From the NCBI RefSeq assembly GCF_027111315.2, contig NZ_CP114289.2, positions 2,294,001-2,358,000 on the forward strand: a stretch of DNA of 64,000 nucleotides, read 5' to 3'. The notes below the pieces were generated by a model. The model was not told the origin of the DNA, ran no database searches, and worked only from the letters and a program-made list of their open reading frames with translations. Source of the stretch: Flavobacterium limnophilum. GTDB taxonomy: Bacteria; Bacteroidota; Bacteroidia; Flavobacteriales; Flavobacteriaceae. Made by a program: the position numbers and the translations under genes. Numbering within the stretch: the stretch's first letter is position 1; each line of letters opens with the position of its first letter. Below are positions 1-8,660 of the stretch, one piece after another.

Positions 1-2
1 AA

Positions 3-812
3 TCATTTAACGACACTTGCAACACAATTCTGGGAGCAAGTGAAACGATGCTGACCAAGGCCAGCAATGGAATCTTGGCATGCAACAAAACGTTGGCCGA
101 ATTAAAGGAAATAGTGGACAAGAAGGATTTTAATACCGTTCCAGAGGAAATTGATTTTTTCAAAAATGTCAAACCAATCCCCATGAGTTTATTAATTTAC
201 TTCACTGAAGTCCGTTCCTGTGAATTAAGGATGCCTAAAGCGGGTAATACCTATAAAATTCAATTCCTTCAAAAAGAATTGCGAAAAATCAACAAGTTCT
301 TTCATCGCAATGCCGATTTTGTCCATTATATGGAACAAGGATACAGCTATCTGGATCATCAATTCTTTACCCGAAACCACCGAAACAATTTCCCGTTTAC
401 ACCAATGACGGACTATTACCAGTTTCCAGAATTTTCAACTTCTCAAGATATGCTCTGGGCTAAAGTAAAAGCAATGTATCGGTTCATTCACTATATCCGC
501 CAAGCACTGAAAAGGCTGAAAGTGCATGATTCCGATATTTTTGAAGAAAGAAGACACAAAGTATTGGTATGGACAGGACCAAAAACAGCTCTGACGGAAT
601 TAATCTATGCCTTATTTTCGAATGGGGCAATCAATCACGGCGCAGCGGACATCAACACGATTACGGATTCCTTTGAAGATTTTTTCAACATCAAATTGGA
701 AAACGTATACAAAACCTACTCTGAAATAAAAGCACGCAAAAGCAGCAAGACCAAATTTTTGGAGGAGTTGACCTTAAATTTACAGCAAAAAATAGCCCGA
801 GAGGATTCTTAA
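3..812 (+). CDS. rteC: RteC-family regulatory protein (5' end cut by window edge)
   Basis: The reading frame is open to the left edge, upstream of the first ATG at 48, so the true start probably lies outside. The family signature is in the C-terminal half: a motif around TELIYALFSNGAINHG followed by ADINTI and a RKSSKTKFLEEL stretch. RteC acts in CTnDOT-type elements as a helical DNA-binding regulator of excision and transfer genes. Its presence beside topoisomerase, mob and tra genes identifies this flank as part of a Bacteroidota conjugative element. Nothing in the sequence shows what signal it answers to here; the family call is firm, the regulatory role is inferred from CTnDOT. Confidence 0.8.
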   Translation, partial: SFNDTCNTILGASETMLTKASNGILACNKTLAELKEIVDKKDFNTVPEEIDFFKNVKPIPMSLLIYFTEVRSCELRMPKAGNTYKIQFLQKELRKINKFFHRNADFVHYMEQGYSYLDHQFFTRNHRNNFPFTPMTDYYQFPEFSTSQDMLWAKVKAMYRFIHYIRQALKRLKVHDSDIFEERRHKVLVWTGPKTALTELIYALFSNGAINHGAADINTITDSFEDFFNIKLENVYKTYSEIKARKSSKTKFLEELTLNLQQKIAREDS

Positions 813-935
813 TCCATTAGAAAATATGTAATATTTTCATTTGAAATTATTGGAGCGTCAAGGGACAAAAGATAATGCTTGGATTTACATCACTAAAATA
901 AAAACTTGACTATCAGATTTACTCTACTTGTCAAT

Positions 936-2453
936 CTAAAGTCTAAACCAATTTTGAATAATTTCATTTTCAATATTTCTTTTATTGATATGAATAAATT
1001 CATTTTTAACAGCATCATAGGTGTAGTCACTTCCCCATTCTTTAAAATGAGTTGCCACATATCCGATTGAATTACAGATGAACTCAATTTCAGCATTGGT
1101 CATTGCAGGATGTATGGACATCCGAATCCATCCCGGGCGATCGATAAGGCAGCCTTCCAAGATTTTTTGTTCAATGGATTTTGAGGTATCGTGATCCACA
1201 TTTAAAAGATAATGCCCATAAGTTCCCGCACACGAACAGCCTCCTCTGGTTTGAATCCCAAATTTATCATTCAGCAATTTGACAATTAAATTATAATGAG
1301 CATCTTCAATGTAAAATGAAAATACGCCAAGTCTTTCCGTATGGTCTGGAGCAAGTATTTTCAAATTTTCAATTATTGAAAGCCTATTGAAAATAATGGC
1401 ATTAAGTTCGTGCTCTCTATCGAGAATGTTTTGAATTCCCATTTCATCTTTTAACTTTATGGCAAGTGCTATTCGGATGGTTTGCAGAAAACCGGGAGTT
1501 CCACCGTCTTCGCGGGTTTCTATGTCATCAATGTAATCGTGGCCTCCCCACGGATTTGTGTATGTTACCGTTCCTCCTCCAGGATTATCAGGTACTAAAT
1601 TTTTATACAGTTTTTTATGAAAAATTAAAACACCAGAAGTTCCAGGCCCTCCTAAAAATTTATGGGGAGAAAAAGTAATGGCATCCAAATATCGCTCATC
1701 ATCGGGATGCATGTCCATAGGAACATAAGGAGCAGAACAGGCAAAATCCACAAAACACAAACCTTTGTGCTGATGCATTAATCGAGCAATTTCTTGATAA
1801 TTGGTTCTAATTCCTGTCACATTGGAGCAGGCCGTTACTGCCGCAATTTTTATTGGACGGTCTTTATGTTCCTCCAACAATCTTTTAAGATCATTAAGAC
1901 TTGGCAATCCATTTTCATCAGCTGCAATAACCCGAACTTTGGCAGTGGTCTCTAGCCAAGAAGTCTGATTGGAATGATGTTCCATGTGAGAAATAAAAAC
2001 AATCGGGCGTTTTTCCTCTGGCACTGCGGTAGTTTCCTTTAAATTCTCGTTGAGTTTAATGCCCAATATCCGCTGAAACTTGTTGATGGCACCAGTCATT
2101 CCAGTTCCAGTCGTAATTAAAACATCTTCTTCCGAAGCATTGACATGCTCTTTGATAATGTTTCTTGCATTATGATAGGCATGTGTCATCACACTTCCTG
2201 TAATGGAAGTTTCGGTGTGGGTATTGGCTGTGTAGGGACCAATCTCCTTGAGCATTTTTTCTTCTATTGGCAAATAAAGTCTACCGCTGGCTGTCCAATC
2301 AGCGTAAATTATTTTTTTGATTCCATAAGGGGATTCAAATTCTTGATCCTTACCAATAATATTTTCTCTAAAGGGAGAAAAATAATCCTCCAATTTGGAT
2401 GATTTTTTACTCAAATCAAAAGACTCTTCAATACAATTAGTATTCAAACTCAT
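936..2453 (-). CDS. Class V aminotransferase / cysteine desulfurase-like PLP enzyme (intact copy)
   Basis: A 505-residue fold-type I PLP enzyme of the aminotransferase class V (SufS/CsdA-like) family. The PLP lysine sits in SPHKFLGGPGTSG, and a C-terminal motif RGGCSCAGTYGHY carries two cysteines near the position used by cysteine desulfurases. It is longer than a typical SufS (about 405 residues) and has no suf or isc neighbours, so the substrate cannot be stated. It lies alone between rteC and the element's topoisomerase operon, as cargo. A second, broken copy in the same orientation lies at 37535-38526, so the two form direct repeats bracketing most of the element. Confidence 0.85.
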   Translation of the reverse strand: MSLNTNCIEESFDLSKKSSKLEDYFSPFRENIIGKDQEFESPYGIKKIIYADWTASGRLYLPIEEKMLKEIGPYTANTHTETSITGSVMTHAYHNARNIIKEHVNASEEDVLITTGTGMTGAINKFQRILGIKLNENLKETTAVPEEKRPIVFISHMEHHSNQTSWLETTAKVRVIAADENGLPSLNDLKRLLEEHKDRPIKIAAVTACSNVTGIRTNYQEIARLMHQHKGLCFVDFACSAPYVPMDMHPDDERYLDAITFSPHKFLGGPGTSGVLIFHKKLYKNLVPDNPGGGTVTYTNPWGGHDYIDDIETREDGGTPGFLQTIRIALAIKLKDEMGIQNILDREHELNAIIFNRLSIIENLKILAPDHTERLGVFSFYIEDAHYNLIVKLLNDKFGIQTRGGCSCAGTYGHYLLNVDHDTSKSIEQKILEGCLIDRPGWIRMSIHPAMTNAEIEFICNSIGYVATHFKEWGSDYTYDAVKNEFIHINKRNIENEIIQNWFRL

Positions 2454-2902
2454 ACTTTATCCAATAAATTCGCTAGTATCGAATTAAAACAAACTCAAAA
2501 CCAACTGGTTAGTATTACCCAATTCATCTTATGTAATGCCTATTTATAAGCAATGCATTCAAAAAAATTATTGAGTAATGTTACGAAAAATTGTTGACTT
2601 TCGAAGATGGAATCACTGATTTTTAATTCTTTATAAATTATTGATACCAAACATCAAAACAAAAAGTAAAGCCCTTATTTTAATTGGGATTTACTGTTTT
2701 TTTATGGTACACTACACCCAAAAAATCTTGAAAACAATCTGCTAGAATAAAAAACTGCATTACATTTTTTGAAATTACCAACACAGTAAAATCAATACTT
2801 CTTAGGATTTTTATGTTAAATTTTTTCGTACTACGAAAGCCATTGTGATAAACTTCTACAAAAGCTGTTGAATTTTGTGAAAGCAATCTAAAGTAAATAG
2901 TT
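2454..2902. other. Intergenic region between the aminotransferase and HTH genes
   Basis: This 449-base AT-rich stretch separates divergent genes and must hold both promoters. I saw no RNA gene, convincing hairpin or repeat. A leftward open frame (2680-2985) overlaps the HTH gene start and resembles no family I know, so it is not called. Confidence 0.5.
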
Positions 2903-3211
2903 ATGAATATCGACAGAATGGAATTTTTGGCATGGATGGAGCGTATCATGGATCGCTTTGATATCCTAAATGAACATATGAACAATGTTCACAAACAACG
3001 AAATAACATTGATGGAGAAGAATTACTCGATAATCAGGATCTACTCCAGATGCTAAAAATAAGTAATCGCTCACTTCAGCGTTACCGCTCAACAGGTAAA
3101 TTACCTTATTACACAATCAGTGGAAAGCTTTATTATAAATTATCTGATATTCATCAGTTTATACGAGATAGTTTTAATGCTCCTTTAAAAAAAACAAAAG
3201 ACAAAACGTGA
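2903..3211 (+). CDS. Helix-turn-helix (excisionase/MerR-like) DNA-binding protein
   Basis: A 102-residue protein with a C-terminal winged-helix domain of the helix_turn_helix_17 type. It contains DNQDLLQMLKISNRSLQRYRSTGKLPYY followed at a distance by KLYYKLSDIHQFI, the usual recognition-helix and wing pattern. The N-terminal 45 residues are predicted helical. Such small proteins are regular members of Bacteroidota ICEs, next to topoisomerase and DUF3945 genes, and are thought to act as excision or transcription factors. It precedes the DUF3945 gene by 85 bases and is probably its transcriptional neighbour. The exact role is not known. Confidence 0.8.
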   Translation: MNIDRMEFLAWMERIMDRFDILNEHMNNVHKQRNNIDGEELLDNQDLLQMLKISNRSLQRYRSTGKLPYYTISGKLYYKLSDIHQFIRDSFNAPLKKTKDKT

Positions 3212-3296
3212 CAACTAGTGCCATTGGAAGTCAATCTGTGGAATAGATTATTTTATCTCATTAGTTTCGGTAAAACAAATTTCAAAAACCAAGCTG

Positions 3297-4682
3297 ATGG
3301 GTAATCAAGATACAGATAAACACCAATTACAAGAACAATTTTCGGATATGTTGTTGGTACTCGATAACAAGAAAAAGAAAATTGAGGTAGTAAAGGGTAT
3401 TGGAAGTGACAACAAGTTGCAAACGGTCAATCCTGACAAAAAGAATCAAAGCCAGTTTATGCGTGTGGACAAACATGGAGATCTTTTCACAAATTTCTTT
3501 TCCAATTTTCTGCATCAACTGAAAGATCCAACCCATTTTAACTTTTTTAGGGTTTCTGCACGGGATGTCATTACTGTAGCCAATAAAATTCAAAAGGCAG
3601 TTGACAACTCCGCCAAAACTGGAAAAAAGCTATTTGAAAAATATGAGATAAAAATCGATTATAAACAACTAAACAAAAATAATATGGAAACAAAACAGTC
3701 AACATCGGAAGCTGGTGAATACCGCTTCAAACTAGAACAAATAGATTGGAAAGCTATGTCAAATCTAGGAATAAGCAAAGAACGTCTCGAAAAGATGAAC
3801 TTAATCGACCCCTTATTAAAAGGCTATAAAACCAATGAATTGGTTCCCATAAGCCTTAATTTAGGAAATGCAGTTACCCGAATGGATGCAAGACTCTCCT
3901 TGCAGTCCAATGATGAAGGTAAGGTAATCGTTGCCATTCACGGCATTCGTAAAGAACCACAGTTAAATTTTCCATTCTTTGGTCATGAGTTTACCAAAGA
4001 AGATAAGGACAATTTACTCAAAACAGGAAATATGGGACGTGTCGTTAATTTAATCAATCCCAAAACAGATGAGATAATACCTTCCATTGTTAGCGTGGAC
4101 AGATTGACCAACGAACTTGTTGCTTTACGTAGCAACCTCATCAAAATTCCCGACGAAATAAAAGGCGTAAAGTTGGATGAGCAACAAAAACAGAGCTTAA
4201 TGGATGGTAAATCGCTATACATCGAGGGTATGACATCAAAAAAAGGAGAGCCGTTCAATGCTTCCGTGCAATTCAATGCCGATAAACGCTACGTCGAATT
4301 CCTTTTTGACAGAAGCGATACCAATAAACAATCACAAAGCCAACAGCAGAGTCGTTCTGAGCAGCAAGAAGCACCACGAACCTTTAGAGGAAAAGAACTT
4401 GACGAACAACAGTATCAGAAATTTAAAGATGGCCAAACGGTGTATGTTAGTGGTTTGGTTGACAAGAACGGAAAAGATTATCAAGGTTACATTACCTTCA
4501 ACAAAGAAACTGCAAAAACTGGTTTTTCTTTTGACAATCCAAATAAAACAAATGAAAAGGCGCAATCAAAAGGGAATTCTGAAGGTAAAAATAGCGAAGC
4601 AACCAAGAATGGCAAGGAACCAGAAAAAGCAGCTCAAGAAAAACCAAAAACTGCTGCCAAATCCAAAGGTCCAAAAATGTAA
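3297..4682 (+). CDS. DUF4099/DUF3945 protein of the conjugative element
   Basis: A 461-residue hydrophilic protein. After a DUF4099-like central part (about residues 145-265) it carries two tandem DUF3945 repeats. Each repeat starts with a xGxxLDEQQ motif (about residues 285 and 370) and runs through DG-x3-Y-x-x-G to a strand ending in FxFD or FSFD. The last 40 residues are rich in Lys, Glu and Ala and look disordered. The family is nearly confined to Bacteroidota ICEs and has no established biochemical role. It ends 20 bases before topB and is surely co-transcribed with it, suggesting work in DNA processing. Confidence 0.8.
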   Translation: MGNQDTDKHQLQEQFSDMLLVLDNKKKKIEVVKGIGSDNKLQTVNPDKKNQSQFMRVDKHGDLFTNFFSNFLHQLKDPTHFNFFRVSARDVITVANKIQKAVDNSAKTGKKLFEKYEIKIDYKQLNKNNMETKQSTSEAGEYRFKLEQIDWKAMSNLGISKERLEKMNLIDPLLKGYKTNELVPISLNLGNAVTRMDARLSLQSNDEGKVIVAIHGIRKEPQLNFPFFGHEFTKEDKDNLLKTGNMGRVVNLINPKTDEIIPSIVSVDRLTNELVALRSNLIKIPDEIKGVKLDEQQKQSLMDGKSLYIEGMTSKKGEPFNASVQFNADKRYVEFLFDRSDTNKQSQSQQQSRSEQQEAPRTFRGKELDEQQYQKFKDGQTVYVSGLVDKNGKDYQGYITFNKETAKTGFSFDNPNKTNEKAQSKGNSEGKNSEATKNGKEPEKAAQEKPKTAAKSKGPKM

Positions 4683-4702
4683 TCATCATAAAAATTCCCA
4701 TC

Positions 4703-6784
4703 ATGAAAATAGTGATTGCAGAAAAACCGAGTGTTGCCCGAGAGATAGCTGTACTGTTGGGAGCCATTGAAAAGAAAGATGGCTACCTGACGGGCAACGG
4801 CTATTATGTAACTTGGGCGTTAGGACATCTAGTATCATTGGCTATGCCCGAAGATTATGGTTTTACAGGTTTTCAAAAAGAAGCCCTACCCCTATTACCC
4901 AAACCATTCTTACTTACTGTACGTAAGCTGAAGAAAAACAATAGCTATATTCAAGATGACGGAGCAATGAAACAATTAAAAATCATTGAGCAGCTTTTAA
5001 AAAACAGTGAAAGTATCATAGTCGCCACTGATGCTGGTCGAGAGGGAGAACTTATATTCCGTTATATTTATGAATATTTAAAATGTAACCTACCTTTTGA
5101 ACGGTTATGGATTAGTTCACTGACAGAAAAAGCCATTCTTAAGGGATTTGACAATTTGAAACCAGGAAGAAATTTTGACGGTCTACATTTCGCAGCAGTT
5201 GGAAGAAGTCGCGCGGATTGGCTGGTAGGAATAAACGCTTCCCAAGCGTTGAGCATTGCTGTTGGAAGTGGTGTTTATTCTCTTGGAAGGGTTCAAACAC
5301 CAACATTGGCACTTATTTGTAAAAGATTCTTGGAAAACAAAGCATTTGCCATTGAGAAATACTGGCAGATTGAATTAGAGCACCGTAAGGAATTTATTGA
5401 TTTCAAAAGTATTTCCTTGACTAAATGGGATGACAATAAAAAGGCTACTGATGCATTGAAATCCATACAACGACAAGGAACAGCTACCGTGACTTCGGTT
5501 GAAACAAAAATTATCAATGAACAACCTCCTTTATTGTTTGATCTTACCGCTTTACAAAAAGAAGCCAACATAAAATTAAATTTATCTGCGGAAGAAACTC
5601 TAAACATCGCCCAAAGCCTTTACGAGAAGAAATTCATCAGCTATCCACGCACTGGAAGTAAGTATGTTACTGAAGATATTTGGGCTGAAATACCCAAACT
5701 GATAAGCATATTGGAAGAAATGGAAAAGTTTAAGGCAGTTGTTTCTAATGTAAAAAAAGGACGTCTCAACAAACGTATCGTCAACGATTTAAAAGTTACA
5801 GATCATCACGGTCTATTGATAACGGATAAAATACCATCAGCCTTATTACCTAAAGAAAATATCATTTATGAAATGATTGCATACCGCTTATTGGAAACCG
5901 TTTCCAATCCCTGCAACAAACAAATTACCGATATTAATTTACAAGTACTCCATTATGATTTTGCAGTAAAAGGGTGTACAATTCTTGATTCAGGCTGGAG
6001 ATCCATCAAAGGAAACTTTACAGATGAAGACAGTAGCCCCATCACAGATCTACCAGAAGTAAAAATTGGTGACGAGCTAAAGTTTAGGGGAACAAAAGTT
6101 TTGGAAGGAAAAACCAAGCCACCAGTCCTCTTCACTGAAGCGGGACTACTGACAGCTATGGAAAGTGCTGGAAAACTGATTAAAAATCAAGAAGAACGCA
6201 AAATATTGCAAGACATAGGTATTGGTACTCCAGCTACACGGGCCAGTATTATTGAAACGCTTTTTAAAAGAGAATATGTCAAGAGAGAAAAGAAATCTTT
6301 AGTCCCAACAGCAAAAGGATTAAAAGTTTACGAACTCGTAAAAGACCAAAAAATTGCCGATGTAGCCATGACAGCCCAGTGGGAATTAGCCTTGCAAAAG
6401 ATAGAAAACAACGAGGGAGATGTAGCTGATTTCCAAAAAGAAATGGAAAATTATACCAGAACCATTACGCAAGAATTACTTTCCTTATCTGTCGAAAGTG
6501 AAAAACAACCAGAACTAGTTTGTCCGAAGTGCAAGATTCAGAAATTGGTAATTCGAGATAAATTAATAAAATGTTTGGATGAAGACTGTAACTGGGTTCA
6601 ATTTCGAAAGATATGTGGGATTCAGTTAAATCTAATGGATCTAGAAATGTTAATTAACAAAGGTAGAACCAGTCTTCTCAAGGGAATGATTAGTAAATCA
6701 GAAAAGAAATTCGATGCTTTCATCGTTATGAACAGCGACGGAAAGACCTCCTTTACTTTTCCTGAAAAGACAAAAAGAAAATAA
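4703..6784 (+). CDS. topB: Type IA DNA topoisomerase (topoisomerase III)
   Basis: A 693-residue type IA topoisomerase that passes single strands through a transient break, probably used during element transfer or replication. An N-terminal TOPRIM domain begins IAEKPSVAREI and has the acidic motif ATDAGREGE near residue 110. SLGRVQTPTLA is at about 194 and the catalytic tyrosine is in FISYPRTGSKYV near 314. The C-terminal end has a four-cysteine zinc-ribbon-like segment (CPKC...CLDEDC, about residues 607-632). Length and order match the TopB copies carried by CTnDOT-like elements. A bidirectional terminator follows immediately. Confidence 0.95.
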   Translation: MKIVIAEKPSVAREIAVLLGAIEKKDGYLTGNGYYVTWALGHLVSLAMPEDYGFTGFQKEALPLLPKPFLLTVRKLKKNNSYIQDDGAMKQLKIIEQLLKNSESIIVATDAGREGELIFRYIYEYLKCNLPFERLWISSLTEKAILKGFDNLKPGRNFDGLHFAAVGRSRADWLVGINASQALSIAVGSGVYSLGRVQTPTLALICKRFLENKAFAIEKYWQIELEHRKEFIDFKSISLTKWDDNKKATDALKSIQRQGTATVTSVETKIINEQPPLLFDLTALQKEANIKLNLSAEETLNIAQSLYEKKFISYPRTGSKYVTEDIWAEIPKLISILEEMEKFKAVVSNVKKGRLNKRIVNDLKVTDHHGLLITDKIPSALLPKENIIYEMIAYRLLETVSNPCNKQITDINLQVLHYDFAVKGCTILDSGWRSIKGNFTDEDSSPITDLPEVKIGDELKFRGTKVLEGKTKPPVLFTEAGLLTAMESAGKLIKNQEERKILQDIGIGTPATRASIIETLFKREYVKREKKSLVPTAKGLKVYELVKDQKIADVAMTAQWELALQKIENNEGDVADFQKEMENYTRTITQELLSLSVESEKQPELVCPKCKIQKLVIRDKLIKCLDEDCNWVQFRKICGIQLNLMDLEMLINKGRTSLLKGMISKSEKKFDAFIVMNSDGKTSFTFPEKTKRK

Positions 6785-6822
6785 AAAAAAGGCTGTTTCT
6801 AAAATTTGAAACAGCCTTTTAT
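6783..6822. terminator. Bidirectional rho-independent terminator between topB and the histone-like gene
   Basis: A perfect 9-bp stem, GGCTGTTTC (6791-6799) paired with GAAACAGCC (6808-6816), has an 8-base loop. It is flanked by an A-run on the left and a T-run on the right. It can therefore stop topB transcription rightward and the convergent histone H1-like gene leftward. Confidence 0.85.
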
Positions 6823-6824
6823 GC

Positions 6825-7001
6825 TTATTTTTTAGACTCGACCAAAGACAATTTTCTAAATTCTTTTAAAAATTTTTCTAGTTCTAGAGAAGATTTACGT
6901 GCTCTAGTTCCTGCTGCTTTATTTCCTTTTTCTGTTTGTAATTCTGCATCCGATTTGAATGTTTCAAATTCAGCAGCGATTTTTTCGATTAGATCTTTCA
7001 T
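6825..7001 (-). CDS. Histone H1-like (Hc1-type) small basic protein
   Basis: A 58-residue reading frame, ATG at 7001 and stop at 6825, too short for a usual ORF cutoff. The product starts MKDLIEKIAAEFETFKSDAE and continues with NKAAGTRARKSSLELEKFLKEFRKL. This is the pattern of the short histone H1/Hc1-like proteins common in Flavobacteriia: an acidic helix, a small GT-R-A-RK-S motif and a basic helix. It probably binds DNA and is convergent with topB across a shared terminator. The family assignment rests on memory of the motif only. Confidence 0.75.
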   Translation of the reverse strand: MKDLIEKIAAEFETFKSDAELQTEKGNKAAGTRARKSSLELEKFLKEFRKLSLVESKK

Positions 7002-7197
7002 AGTTGATTTTATTTATTACCTAGTTACAAAACTAACAATTACAAATGACATTTAATCTAGGTAAAGAAATTTACATCGATAATCTTTCTTCTTCTTTAG
7101 AGACAATTTATAGCCAATAAAAGCCAAACCATACCAGATATTCTGATTACTACTAGGAGCATCCTACATTTATCCATTAATATAAATTATACAAATT

Positions 7198-7416
7198 ATG
7201 GATACGCTACAAAAAGACCTCTCCTATTTCAATTTAAGACTGCAAGAATTTCTCCAAACGAGTTTTCCAGAAAAAGCTTGGGATACCAAATTTATAGAAC
7301 AACGTTCTCAGAGATCTGCGAATGCTTATGAAGCAGCATTTATGGCAGGTAATTCCGTTGGACAATGTGAGGAAATAGCTAATTACATTCTGTTTGAAGG
7401 ATTTTTTCATTTCTAA
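7198..7416 (+). pseudogene. DUF1896 family gene, 3' end lost at a cargo insertion
   Basis: The 72 residues match the N-terminal half of DUF1896 proteins, which are ICE backbone proteins in Bacteroidota. The pattern runs LQKDLSYF, then FIEQRS, NAYEAAFMAGNSV and NYILFEG. A full-length member continues well past the ILFEGLHFSKF region. Here the frame hits a stop right after ILFEGFFHF, and the following DNA belongs to a leftward gene of a different kind. I read 7400-7416 as an insertion or deletion junction where the SIR2-HerA island replaced the 3' half of the gene. Whether the stub is still translated is unknown. Confidence 0.7.
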
Positions 7417-8043
7417 CTTCAATTCTAAAATATCTTCTATTTTGAATATTTCAGCATAATCTTTCATACTACCAATTTGAATTTTTATTGGTTCAATTTT
7501 GTTATTTTCTATATAAAATCGGAATTCTTTTTGGTATTCAAATTCAATAGGTTTTTCGAATAGTGTTATTTCTCTACAAACTTCTTCTTTATCATAATAA
7601 TCTACAAGACCATGATTAAATTTTAAGTTATTTTTTTTGAGTTCATTTTCTATTTTATTAAAGAAAAGCTGTAAATTTTTAATCATTAATCCATATGTAC
7701 CAAAACGCAAATTTCTTTTATCAAACTCAAAATCTAATGGATTTGGAAATCCTTTTGAAGATATTGCATACAAGGAATAGATGTTTCCTAAAACTTCTTT
7801 GTAGCTTTCTTTTAAATGAACTTTGACATAATTAAATTCTCTGTCAATTCCAGATATTTTAAAAGTTCCAGGTAAAGAATTAATTACTTTTGAAACTCCT
7901 TCGTATTTATCACCTCGTAATTCTTCATCTTCGACTTTTCGGAAATATTCAATTGTATTCATGTAGATTGTTCCATTTTCGAATAAATCAAGAATGTTTT
8001 CTTCACTACCTAATTTTAAGAATAATTTTATTGTGTGTTGCAT
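7234..8043 (-). CDS. Unrecognised protein, last gene of the SIR2-HerA island (C-terminus runs into DUF1896 antisense)
   Basis: A 269-residue frame. The N-terminal 60 residues contain NGTIYMNTIEYFRKVED followed by RGDKYEG, a pattern like uncharacterised phage- and defence-associated proteins, but I cannot name the family. Residues from about 212 onward are the complementary strand of the DUF1896 gene. The native protein therefore probably ended near KLEMKKSF, and the present tail was acquired when the island landed. It is the distal gene of the leftward SIR2-HerA cluster, 120 bases after the preceding gene. The function is unknown and it may be an accessory defence component. Confidence 0.6.
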   Translation of the reverse strand: MQHTIKLFLKLGSEENILDLFENGTIYMNTIEYFRKVEDEELRGDKYEGVSKVINSLPGTFKISGIDREFNYVKVHLKESYKEVLGNIYSLYAISSKGFPNPLDFEFDKRNLRFGTYGLMIKNLQLFFNKIENELKKNNLKFNHGLVDYYDKEEVCREITLFEKPIEFEYQKEFRFYIENNKIEPIKIQIGSMKDYAEIFKIEDILELKLEMKKSFKQNVISYFLTLSNGITCHKCCFISIRRSLRTLFYKFGIPSFFWKTRLEKFLQS

Positions 8044-8163
8044 TATAAGTTTTCTAAACTTTAACGAACATATAAGCCATTTTTCAAAATGCTTAATAAT
8101 GAATTTTTATTGTATATAAAATGAAATAATGTATGTGCACTAATGTTTGTTTCCATGTAAATA

Positions 8164-8655
8164 TTAATCTTCTATTACAACTTTATAATTGTCATTATTA
8201 ATTTTTAATTCATATTTTTTTACATTATTACCTTTTAAATAAGCATCTAATCTTGAATGTTTTATAATTGTAATGTTTTCTGTATTTTTCTCTTTTTTAT
8301 AACTAAGCATGACATATTTTTTTGAAACCATATTGTAATAAGCTTCAGCTTTTTTTGAAACCATAGTTCCGGATGGAAATATAAAATCAGTTTCAACAAA
8401 TTCTAATTTTTCTAATCTTAATCCTTTCATATAGTTTAGACCACAATTTCTAAGAATTATTGGTTTATTCATTTCTGATTTATAAACTTCAGTGTCAAGA
8501 TTATCATCTTTAAAATAAAAGTTAGATTTCACATAAGTATCACAAATAGAAAAAAGTTTATTCCAATATTTAGCATTTGGATGGAATAAAGTATCATTGA
8601 TTTTTTTAATTCTATGTGGTGCACTTTCAAAGTGTATTATTTTATAATTCTCCAT
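8164..8655 (-). CDS. Unrecognised 163-residue protein downstream of HerA
   Basis: It begins five bases after the HerA stop, so it is almost certainly translated from the same message. The protein is soluble (no signal or membrane segment) and rich in Lys, Asn and Tyr. Visible segments include HFESAPHRI near the N-terminus, NCGLNYMKGLRLEKLEF in the middle and a beta-rich C-terminal third. I know no family with these signatures. Position suggests a third component, sensor or immunity partner of the SIR2-HerA system, but that is inference from context alone. Confidence 0.6.
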   Translation of the reverse strand: MENYKIIHFESAPHRIKKINDTLFHPNAKYWNKLFSICDTYVKSNFYFKDDNLDTEVYKSEMNKPIILRNCGLNYMKGLRLEKLEFVETDFIFPSGTMVSKKAEAYYNMVSKKYVMLSYKKEKNTENITIIKHSRLDAYLKGNNVKKYELKINNDNYKVVIED

Positions 8656-8660
8656 ACTAA

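Noticed and set aside
4258..4770. 170-residue rightward frame overlapping DUF3945 and topB
   Set aside because: It is an out-of-phase frame through lysine-rich coding DNA; both real genes have clear family motifs.
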